A model generated the notes under the pieces. It saw only the letters and a program-made list of their open reading frames with translations. It had not been told where the DNA came from and did no database searches. Of a stretch of 64,000 nucleotides of DNA, positions 57,008 through 64,000 are shown one piece after another (the stretch's first letter is position 1; each line of letters starts with the position of its first letter). Made by a program: the position numbers and the translations under genes. Source of the stretch: an uncultured Acinetobacter sp. (lineage in GTDB: Bacteria; Pseudomonadota; Gammaproteobacteria; Pseudomonadales; Moraxellaceae); NCBI RefSeq assembly GCF_947624825.1, contig NZ_CANQLZ010000001.1, forward strand, positions 1-64,000, read 5' to 3'.

Positions 57008-58142
57008 TTAAATCTGACAATTGATGATGGCGCTGTGGAATTGTACTAATCACGCCTACACTAATACTAATGGTGTTGCAGACTAAACTACTAGGATGTG
57101 GAATGGCCAGTTCGTTGACGCGTTGAATTAAATTGTTGGCAATTTTTTCTGCCTGCTCACGATTGGTCATCGGAAAAATTAACATAAATTCTTCACCGCC
57201 ATAACGCGCTGCCAGTTCATTGCCACGAGAAGTCATTTGTTTTAACACATGCGCAATGGCTTTTAAGCAGCTATCACCTGCAACGTGTCCAAAGCTGTCG
57301 TTATAGTGTTTAAAATAATCAATATCAATCATCATAATGGTTAAAGGATGTTGATAACGCAACGCACTAAACCATTCTTTGGTCAGCACTTCTTCTAAGT
57401 AGCGACGATTGGCCAAATCGGTGAGCGCATCTTGACGTGATAAAGATTCTAATAGCTGCGCCTGTTGCGATAGCTTCTTTTGATTGAGTTGAATAATGCA
57501 GTTTTGTAAATAGTTTTCACGATGCTGACGGTCAATGGCATAAGCCAGTGCCATACCAAAAAAACTACTAAAGGTATAGGTGCGGTTAAATAAAACCCAA
57601 TCGATTTGGTAATTTAGCAGCAAGCTGACCACCATGGCCAACAAGCCACCTGACCAACCGGCAATAAAAGCGGTATAAAAACGTAAACCAACAAAGCCAT
57701 AGATAATGACCACGGCATACATCATGGCAACATGAAATAAAGCATTGCTATGGACTGAGCCGATGACAGTGACCATCAAAAAGCTTAAAGCTACCGCAAG
57801 CATAGAGCCAATACCGACATACACGTCAAAGAAACGATCGAAACGTCGAACAAAGGACATGACCCATGCGATAAAAATGATAATACCGACCCAAGCGTAG
57901 TAGTACAGCCAAGTGATACTTACGTCGTAATCAAGGCTGATTTTATAGATACCAAGGGTCAAAAAACCATATAACGCTAAAATAATCGGGGCACGATAAC
58001 GGAACTCGCGTGCTGCCTCTTGACAATAACGACGACGATAAATGGCTTCAACTTGCCAAGTAAAATGCACCAAATTCAAGCCATGTGAAATCAGCTTCTC
58101 AATTTGATGATAGGTAAATTTACTTGAGCCGGGTAATTTCAT
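56934..58142 (-). CDS. Membrane diguanylate cyclase (GGDEF domain)
   Basis: A 402-residue protein with a short cytoplasmic N-terminus, about six hydrophobic segments (about 55-200), a coiled coil and a C-terminal GGDEF domain (about 235-400). The active site reads RYGGEEF, compatible with synthesis of cyclic di-GMP. The inhibitory RxxD site upstream reads RGNE, so product inhibition may be weak or absent. Cyclic di-GMP often controls adhesin display and biofilm, relevant to the adhesin locus in this window (inference only). Its 3' end overlaps the end of mcrC by 74 bases. Confidence 0.9.
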   Translation of the reverse strand: MKLPGSSKFTYHQIEKLISHGLNLVHFTWQVEAIYRRRYCQEAAREFRYRAPIILALYGFLTLGIYKISLDYDVSITWLYYYAWVGIIIFIAWVMSFVRRFDRFFDVYVGIGSMLAVALSFLMVTVIGSVHSNALFHVAMMYAVVIIYGFVGLRFYTAFIAGWSGGLLAMVVSLLLNYQIDWVLFNRTYTFSSFFGMALAYAIDRQHRENYLQNCIIQLNQKKLSQQAQLLESLSRQDALTDLANRRYLEEVLTKEWFSALRYQHPLTIMMIDIDYFKHYNDSFGHVAGDSCLKAIAHVLKQMTSRGNELAARYGGEEFMLIFPMTNREQAEKIANNLIQRVNELAIPHPSSLVCNTISISVGVISTIPQRHHQLSDLIMQADQALYQAKKYGRNQYALMIL

Positions 58143-58471
58143 AATCCAAACTCAGAGAAAAAGAAAGTATCCATGTTTATTTTTATATAAAAGGGCAGTA
58201 AAAGATGCGGCATTAGAGCTTGCAAAATGTACAAATTGTTGTAGATTGAATTGCACTATAAACGATATTTGTGTTGAATAATAGTGGCTTAGTTTAAAGG
58301 GTTTGAGATTGCTTGTAAAAAGATTGATGCTATTTTATTTTTATTAAAAAATTGAGATACAGTTATCTTTTTGATGCATACAGACCCTTAATATATTTTC
58401 ACACTGCATTATCACATAATAAGCAAGATTGTTATTTTTATAATAAATGCATCTTGGTTAAAGGGGACGCT
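58143..58471. other. AT-rich intergenic region between the GGDEF gene and the TenA-fold gene
   Basis: 329 bases between divergent genes, presumably holding both promoters. AAGGGGA (58461-58467) is the ribosome site of the plus-strand gene. A longer in-frame reading upstream of 58472 exists but is not supported. I see no hairpin or repeat of note. Confidence 0.45.
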
Positions 58472-59245
58472 ATGAACGCAAAATATGAAGATGAATTAGA
58501 AATTACACCGCATAATGAATGGTCGCAAAAATTTTGGGATGATTTGATTCCATTTAAAGACCGTATTAGTCAACACCCATTTTTCTTAAATATGGCATCG
58601 GGTCAGTTAACTTTAACCAGTTTTCGCTATGCACTTTTAAACTTCTACCCATTGGTGGCGCATTTCCCATCTTATATGTCATTGGCTTTGGCCAAAGCCA
58701 CCAATTTTGCCGATCCAGGCGTGACTGAATCACGTAATTGGTTGATCCAAAATATTAAAGTAGAAGAGCGCCATCTCAATTGGTATCGCGATTGGGCAGC
58801 AGGCTTTGGTTTGACGGTGGAAGAGTTAGACAGTGTTAAACCCAATCCAGCCATGAATGGGGTCAACCATTTTTTATGGAGCAACAATACCCGTGGCAAT
58901 TTGGCACAAGCTTTAGCTGCCACCAATTTAGCCATTGAGTGGGCAACAGGGGATTGGAGCAGTCATGTGTATGAAGGCATTCAAACTTATGCTGATCATC
59001 CTGAAATTCACATTAACAAACGTACAATTGCATGGCTACGTGCCCATGCGCATTATGATGACATCCATCCGTATGAAGCGATGGAGTTAATCAAGCGTCT
59101 TGCCAATCATGATGTTAAAATGCAACAGCAAGCTTTTGAAGCGGTCAAAGAAGGTTTGGCTTATTATGAGTTGGCTTTAGATGAATGCCAACGTGTGCAT
59201 GAACTAAGCTTAAAACAAGATAAACCCGTGGCAGAATCTGCTTAA
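58472..59245 (+). CDS. TenA/PqqC-fold (heme-oxygenase-like) protein, iron-containing redox enzyme family
   Basis: A 257-residue all-helical protein of the TENA/THI-4/PQQC superfamily. Features seen are VEERHLNWYRDWAAGFG, with Glu and His of a possible diiron site, and LRAHAHYDDIHPYEAMEL, with a second His/Asp/Glu set. Such members are classed as iron-containing redox enzymes; substrates vary and are not known here. The start MNAKYEDELE follows a strong AAGGGGA site. A terminator follows directly. Confidence 0.8.
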   Translation: MNAKYEDELEITPHNEWSQKFWDDLIPFKDRISQHPFFLNMASGQLTLTSFRYALLNFYPLVAHFPSYMSLALAKATNFADPGVTESRNWLIQNIKVEERHLNWYRDWAAGFGLTVEELDSVKPNPAMNGVNHFLWSNNTRGNLAQALAATNLAIEWATGDWSSHVYEGIQTYADHPEIHINKRTIAWLRAHAHYDDIHPYEAMELIKRLANHDVKMQQQAFEAVKEGLAYYELALDECQRVHELSLKQDKPVAESA

Positions 59246-59252
59246 GCAAAAC

Positions 59253-59281
59253 AGCCGAAGTTCAAACTTCGGCTTTTTTTT
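59253..59281 (+). terminator. Intrinsic terminator after the TenA-fold gene
   Basis: AGCCGAAGT/ACTTCGGCT with a TCAA loop, followed by T8 that touches the stop codon of the convergent lipoprotein gene. Confidence 0.85.
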
Positions 59282-61268
59282 AAGGTTTATATAAACCCAA
59301 TTGAGTTAAATGTAGGCGTAAAATGCGTCTGAGTTCTAGCACAGCCTCAGGCGTTTCTTGAATGGAATGACTGCCACGAATGATTTTTTCAGATTGTGCG
59401 TCCTTTAAATGTGCACTTTGATAAGGTACAACGTCATCATTGATTTGTGTGAGATCATCTAAGCCGGTGTTATTGCCAATAATGCTGTGAACAGGTACGT
59501 TTTGACGCGGCATAATGTCTTGAGTGAGCTGCATAAATTTAGATTGATGACTTAAATCACTCGGTCCATTTTGAATTAAGCTGCGATCAATTTGCTGCCA
59601 AAGTTCTTTTAAACTTGGGTCTTCATCGACTAAGGCATCACTGATGGCGGTTAAAAATGCAACCGGTAATTTAATGATTTTACGTGCAGCTTTGGTGAAC
59701 CAACGATCAGCAAAATCCGTTCCGCGATGGGGTGCAGCTAGAAAAATTGCACGATCAATATTGGGAATGTGTTTCATGACCATACGTTGTCGCACAATCG
59801 GTAAATTACGATAACGATTCAGTTGACGATTATTCATTAAAGCTAAAGTGGCTTGGGTAATATCGGCATTGCTCACCAATAATCTTGAAATAATACCGCC
59901 CATACTATGCCCAACCAACACTGCATCGTCCTTGGCTGCTGCCTTGGCATCGACTTTTGCAAAAGCTTGCGTTAATAGCGCATAAATCTGAAAACGACTC
60001 TCTAAAATTGGCATATTGGTTGAATAAAACACCTGCCAGACTTGATAGTGCTCACGCAGTACCGGATCACCCATAATGTCATTGGTTAAACGTACCCAAG
60101 CCTCAGGACTACTAGCCAAACCATGCACCAAAATAATCACTTTTTTATTGGGATTATACGGCTCCAACATATATAAATGCGGCATGGTAAGACGGTCATC
60201 ACGATCAATTAAGCTTAAATACGCCGCTTTGCCCAAATTATTTTGTGCAAGCCATAAGCCATAAGGGGCTGAGAAATTCGCCGCTAATGGATAAGTTTTT
60301 TGCGCAACTTGCACGCTTTCGTATTGATAGGGATCATAAGCGGAAATTTCAAAATCGCCGTGATACAAAATGCGCTCAATCGATTGAGCCCCTTTGGGCT
60401 GAGCTGTAATGGTTGCGGCTAAATAACGTGGTGCATGTAAATTGGGGTTATGTCCATTTTTATACGCATAATTGAGTGGATCGACGATATAAGTCGTTTT
60501 AGTGGTGCGCATAACTTCAGGCAACACCAAGGCAAATTCTGCACCAAAACCGTCACGACGGTTAATCGAGCGTAGCCCTAAAAAATTCAAATTATAGGTG
60601 GAGATTAATTGTTCAATCGGGCGATTTTTAAGTGCAGGATAGGTATCAAAATTTAAGTGGTAACGACTCTCACCCACCTGAATGGTTTTGGGCATATGCG
60701 TATGTTGATGACGCATGGCATATACACTGACCATTTTGGCTAAAGATTGATTATAAAAATCACGGATTTGTACTTGTCGGTTATCAAACAGGCGATCTTG
60801 TGGGGCGCGTTTACTTTGAAACATATAGGCATAGCTATAGCGAATACTTTTATCTAGCATATGCAGCTGCTGATCTAAACAGTCTTGGCGTGCTATTTGT
60901 CTTTGTTGTTGTTTTTGTTGCGATTGAATCCCTGTAATTAAGGCGGTTTTACACGCGGCTGATTGTTCAAGCGCAATGGCTTTGGCCAAATAAATTTCAC
61001 TTGCTGTGGAGAAAAATTGCTCATCTTGAATTTGCGGAATTTCTTTTAAATCACTCACACATTGTTCAGGCTGACTACTACAGATTTTTGCTTCGCGCCC
61101 AGTCATAGACAGCAAATTCAGACTGGCCTCACTTAATTTATTGCGTGTTAAAATACTGTCACGTTCATTGGCAATACTAATATTTAAAGATTGATTCTTG
61201 ACGCTCACCACCTGACAACCAGACAGGAGTAGCATGCTTGTAAAGGACAGCAGGAAAATCTTGTGCAT
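59280..61268 (-). CDS. Lipoprotein with alpha/beta-hydrolase (lipase-like) domain
   Basis: A 662-residue envelope protein. The signal peptide ends in the lipobox LSGC (Cys about 18). A long N-terminal helical and mixed region (20-360) is of unknown type. The alpha/beta-hydrolase part starts at IILVHGLASSPEAW (oxyanion region, about 375) and has the nucleophile elbow GHSMGG (Ser about residue 455) and a C-terminal DDVVPYQSAHL and GSHSIQ, which supply plausible Asp and His. It resembles PGAP1/lipase-type hydrolases. The substrate may be a lipid or ester at the outer membrane. Confidence 0.82.
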   Translation of the reverse strand: MHKIFLLSFTSMLLLSGCQVVSVKNQSLNISIANERDSILTRNKLSEASLNLLSMTGREAKICSSQPEQCVSDLKEIPQIQDEQFFSTASEIYLAKAIALEQSAACKTALITGIQSQQKQQQRQIARQDCLDQQLHMLDKSIRYSYAYMFQSKRAPQDRLFDNRQVQIRDFYNQSLAKMVSVYAMRHQHTHMPKTIQVGESRYHLNFDTYPALKNRPIEQLISTYNLNFLGLRSINRRDGFGAEFALVLPEVMRTTKTTYIVDPLNYAYKNGHNPNLHAPRYLAATITAQPKGAQSIERILYHGDFEISAYDPYQYESVQVAQKTYPLAANFSAPYGLWLAQNNLGKAAYLSLIDRDDRLTMPHLYMLEPYNPNKKVIILVHGLASSPEAWVRLTNDIMGDPVLREHYQVWQVFYSTNMPILESRFQIYALLTQAFAKVDAKAAAKDDAVLVGHSMGGIISRLLVSNADITQATLALMNNRQLNRYRNLPIVRQRMVMKHIPNIDRAIFLAAPHRGTDFADRWFTKAARKIIKLPVAFLTAISDALVDEDPSLKELWQQIDRSLIQNGPSDLSHQSKFMQLTQDIMPRQNVPVHSIIGNNTGLDDLTQINDDVVPYQSAHLKDAQSEKIIRGSHSIQETPEAVLELRRILRLHLTQLGLYKP

Positions 61269-61341
61269 AGCGCTAGAAGTCGATGGGGATGAATTATTTT
61301 TATCATACGTGATTTTAGTGAAATGATAGAATTTTTTGTAT

Positions 61342-61370
61342 AAAAAAAGACCGCAAAGTGCGGTCTTTTG
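61342..61370 (-). terminator. Intrinsic terminator of the TPR-like lipoprotein gene
   Basis: AAAGACCGCA/TGCGGTCTTT with an AAG loop; A7 on the plus strand to the left gives a T run for minus-strand transcripts. Confidence 0.82.
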
Positions 61371-61382
61371 ACAAGTTTTGAA

Positions 61383-62288
61383 TTATTTATTCATCACTTG
61401 CCACACGTTCCAACGTCCTTTTTTATTAATTTCTTCAATCAAACGATCTGCCACAGCTGCTTCTTGTGGATATTTGACCTTGTAGTTACGTAAAATTTGT
61501 AAGGCACTTTTCTTTTGTTCAAGGGCAATATAATTATTGACCGATGATAAATAAGCTTCTTGCACGCCAGCTTTCATGGCTTTATCTAAATAAGGAATTG
61601 CCTCGCGGTGACCACCACCTTCTGAGAGTGCAAAACCAAACCAAAAGTTCACTTCTGCATCATTTGGATTAATCTTTAAAATACGCTGTGCATAGTTTAA
61701 CGACTTGGTGGTATATGCCGAACCTAAATCGAGATTACGACCCATAACAGCCGCTTTAAAAGCACGCACTAACACGTCAAAGGAAGCATTGGGTGCTGCA
61801 GCTAAAGTATCCAATTGAGCACTGACATTTTTAAGCTTGTATTCAAAACCACGACGTTCTTTACGGTCGCTAAAACGTGGCGGGTAGTGACGTGCTTTAC
61901 CTTCCACCATATTTAAAAAGTCATCAATATCCGTGATGTCAATTTGATTTTGGCTGGCCAATGCAGCATAGCTCATGCTGCGTTGATTGCTATTGATGGT
62001 TGGAATAATCAGTTTATTGCTATCAAGGGTCAGCTTACGATCAGGGTCGTTTTGACGGCTCACCACCATTTTGGTGACGGGTTGTTTTTGTGCAGCAACC
62101 AATGCAAGCTCAAACGGAGATGGTGCTTGATAATCCATTGGGTTTAAAGCATAAAAAGGTGCAGATACTTCAGGCTCAGTAAACACAACTGCATTTGTAT
62201 TTTGAGTATTATTTTTTGGGGCAGTTGAGGCACAGCCGCTCAAGACTGAAGCTGCAAGTAAAGCGCAAGCCAAGGGCATTAATTTCAT
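61383..62288 (-). CDS. Lipoprotein with TPR-like repeats
   Basis: A 301-residue protein with a lipobox (LSGC, Cys about 19) and a polar linker. The C-terminal helical part (about 150-285) contains TPR-like segments (NPNDAEVNFWFGFALSEGGG, YLDKAMKAGVQEAYLSSVN, ALQILRNYKVKYPQEAAV). Such proteins often serve as assembly or scaffold factors in the envelope. No partner is visible. It is transcribed after cysE with a 110-base gap that contains an inverted repeat. Confidence 0.75.
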   Translation of the reverse strand: MKLMPLACALLAASVLSGCASTAPKNNTQNTNAVVFTEPEVSAPFYALNPMDYQAPSPFELALVAAQKQPVTKMVVSRQNDPDRKLTLDSNKLIIPTINSNQRSMSYAALASQNQIDITDIDDFLNMVEGKARHYPPRFSDRKERRGFEYKLKNVSAQLDTLAAAPNASFDVLVRAFKAAVMGRNLDLGSAYTTKSLNYAQRILKINPNDAEVNFWFGFALSEGGGHREAIPYLDKAMKAGVQEAYLSSVNNYIALEQKKSALQILRNYKVKYPQEAAVADRLIEEINKKGRWNVWQVMNK

Positions 62289-62333
62289 TGGTGTAATCCG
62301 TTCAATTTATTGTAAACATAGAGATTTAGTGTT

Positions 62334-62363
62334 GTTCGTCAGTCTAAGAAAACTCTGACGAAC
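62334..62363 (-). terminator. Inverted repeat downstream of cysE
   Basis: GTTCGTCAG/CTGACGAAC, a perfect 9-base stem with a 12-base loop. No strong T run follows on either strand, so it may be a weak terminator or a protein-binding site. Confidence 0.45.
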
Positions 62364-62397
62364 ATGCAAGCTTGGCTACATATTAAAACTTAAAAGC

Positions 62398-63204
62398 TTA
62401 CTTGAGCTCGGTACTTTGTGCTTCACATTCACGGCGTACTTCATCAATAATTTTAAGTTCTGCTTCGCTAAATGGTTGTGCGTGAGCAGATGATTTATTA
62501 AAGGTGGGGTCTAATAAAGACAAACGCTGACACAATAAATTCATACGTTTTTCATTGTGTTGAATACGATCAAGTAAGACACGCATACCTTCAAGCATTG
62601 GATCGCTTTGATCTTGCGTGGCCGCATAGGGCTGAAAACCAATACTTTGTGCGTAGTCACGACGACGGCTTTCTTCATCAGTTTGGGGTTTATCTTTACT
62701 GATAAAACGTGCAGGGTTGCCCACTGCTGTGGTTTCAGGCGGTACCGCTTTGGTCACCACTGCATTCGAGCCAACTTTGGCATTTTTACCCACCGTAAAC
62801 GGGCCTAAAATTTTTGCACCAGCACCCACCACCACACCATCTTCTAAAGTGGGGTGGCGTTTGCCTTTATTCCATGTAGTGCCACCTAAGGTCACGCCAT
62901 GATATAAAGTGACGTCATCGCCAATCTCAGCGGTTTCGCCAATCACCACACCCATACCATGATCAATAAAAAAGCGACGACCAATTTTAGCCCCCGGATG
63001 GATCTCGATGCCGGTGGCAAAACGGCTAAAAGAAGAAAGCACCCGAGCCGGTCCTTTACATTCTTTTTTCCATAATTCATGCGCCACACGATGCATCATT
63101 AAGGCATGAATGCCAGGATATGTGGTTAAAACTTCTAAAGTATTTCGAGCGGCAGGATCTCGCGCGAATACAGCTTGTATGTCTTCTTTGAGCTGTTTAA
63201 GCAT
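62398..63204 (-). CDS. cysE: Serine O-acetyltransferase
   Basis: Acetylates serine with acetyl-CoA for cysteine synthesis. The 268-residue product has the N-terminal helical domain ([17 protein letters not shown]). The left-handed beta-helix follows, with [37 protein letters not shown] and the catalytic His/Asp region, ending in [18 protein letters not shown]. The C-terminal tail (about 190-268) is longer than in E. coli CysE and rich in charged residues; it does not end in the usual Ile that inserts in CysK. The start overlaps the trmJ stop (TAATG on the minus strand). Confidence 0.93.
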   Translation of the reverse strand: MLKQLKEDIQAVFARDPAARNTLEVLTTYPGIHALMMHRVAHELWKKECKGPARVLSSFSRFATGIEIHPGAKIGRRFFIDHGMGVVIGETAEIGDDVTLYHGVTLGGTTWNKGKRHPTLEDGVVVGAGAKILGPFTVGKNAKVGSNAVVTKAVPPETTAVGNPARFISKDKPQTDEESRRRDYAQSIGFQPYAATQDQSDPMLEGMRVLLDRIQHNEKRMNLLCQRLSLLDPTFNKSSAHAQPFSEAELKIIDEVRRECEAQSTELK

Positions 63205-64000
63205 TAGGATTGATCCTCATGATCTGTAGTCGATTTGCCAGATGGGGTCCATGTGCCATGACGCATGGCTTGTACACGGCTAAAAATGCCGCGTAATAAG
63301 TGATATTCCATTTTATCTAATTGTATACGTCCAAAAAGGCGACGCAAGCGTAAAGGCAATAATCGTTTATTATTTGGGTCCATAAATTCAATTTCGGCCA
63401 ACATTGTTTCTAAATGTGGGTAGAATTTATCCATGTCTTGATGGGTAACTAAAGGTTCATCCCAATGCATACTTTGCCCATCAATCACCTGCATGGTCGC
63501 ACTTTGATCAGACTGAACTTCAGCCAGCTCCATAGCAGCCATACGCATTTCATAACAAATGACCTGAATGGCTTGTGCAACGTTGAGCACGCCATACTCG
63601 GTGTTGACCGGAATGGTGACATGATAATTGGCAAGCGCAAGCTCTTCATTGGTTAAACCACGATCTTCACGACCAAAAACAATTGCTACCTCTTGGTTTT
63701 GCTGCGTTACCGCTTGCATAGATTTTTGCGCTGCAGGACGAGCATCAAGTAAAGGCCACGGAATAGTACGGCTACGGGCACTGGTACCAAAAACCAAATG
63801 GCAATCTTGAATGGCTTGTTCTAAGGTCTCTACAATTTCAATCTGTTCAATAAGGTCAGTTGCACCTGCAGCCAAGGCATCAATATCAGGATGTGGATAG
63901 GTCTTAGGCGCAACCAACACCAATTTGCTTAGACCCATGGTTTTCATGGCGCGTAAGGCACTGCCAATATTGGCAGGCAAGGTGGTATTGACCATGACAA
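63204..64000 (-). CDS. trmJ: tRNA (cytidine/uridine-2'-O-)-methyltransferase TrmJ, 5' end beyond window
   Basis: SPOUT-family methyltransferase that 2'-O-methylates position 32 of tRNAs. Visible features are [27 protein letters not shown] at the N-terminus, [15 protein letters not shown] and [24 protein letters not shown], the knotted SAM site. A C-terminal helical domain (about 195-263) is present. The frame stays open to the window edge, and the homology normally begins about ten residues before VNTT, so the true start lies past position 64000. It is coupled to cysE downstream. Confidence 0.92.
   Translation of the reverse strand, partial: VMVNTTLPANIGSALRAMKTMGLSKLVLVAPKTYPHPDIDALAAGATDLIEQIEIVETLEQAIQDCHLVFGTSARSRTIPWPLLDARPAAQKSMQAVTQQNQEVAIVFGREDRGLTNEELALANYHVTIPVNTEYGVLNVAQAIQVICYEMRMAAMELAEVQSDQSATMQVIDGQSMHWDEPLVTHQDMDKFYPHLETMLAEIEFMDPNNKRLLPLRLRRLFGRIQLDKMEYHLLRGIFSRVQAMRHGTWTPSGKSTTDHEDQS

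Overview
The window looks like a chromosomal segment of an Acinetobacter species (Moraxellaceae). The call rests on gene content and order read from the sequence: csrA next to lysC and alaS, hisZ-purA, a Vfr/CRP regulator divergent from an OsmC-like gene, an ATCase gene followed by a catalytically dead dihydroorotase, kdsD-kdsC-lptC-lptA-lptB, and mutS next to fdxA. The DNA is moderately AT-rich with compact gene spacing. The exact species cannot be named from this sequence alone.

Layout. 1-77 is what appears to be the end of an IS3-family insertion sequence that interrupts a cytochrome b561 gene (78-455). 650-30600 is housekeeping: rnhB, csrA, lysC, alaS, a GAPDH-family gene, hisZ, purA, an M48 lipoprotein protease, an aldo-keto reductase, crp/vfr, clpB with a sigma-32-type promoter, rlmKL, pyrB-pyrC', an OmpA-like protein, tRNA-Gly(GCC), cysS, and the KDO/LPS-transport cluster. 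30700-42780 is a type I secretion and giant-adhesin locus: an outer-membrane channel, a LapB-like ABC exporter and an HlyD-like adaptor, followed by a 2324-residue BapA/LapA-type surface protein. This protein carries a 489-residue Ser-Asp repeat, near-identical Ig-like repeats and two RTX secretion modules. 42850-50340 returns to core genes (yigZ, an acyltransferase, a universal stress protein, an O-methyltransferase, an M15-like lipoprotein, fdxA, mutS).

50523-57007 is an accessory island of five same-strand genes with start/stop overlaps: two dynamin-like GTPases, a small protein of unknown function, an McrB-type AAA+ GTPase and an McrC-type PD-(D/E)xK nuclease. This is the most likely novel anti-phage system in the window. 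The first GTPase gene appears to carry a frameshift: a clear coding tail in the -1 frame leads directly into the ATGA start of the second GTPase. The island ends by overlapping a convergent GGDEF gene. From 57 kb to the end are a diguanylate cyclase, a TenA/PqqC-fold protein, a lipase-like lipoprotein, a TPR-like lipoprotein, cysE and the start-truncated trmJ.

The genes fit together as follows. The lpt/kds cluster builds and transports the outer-membrane lipopolysaccharide. The type I locus exports and displays a biofilm-type adhesin. The GTPase/McrBC island probably restricts foreign DNA and may also act at the membrane during infection.
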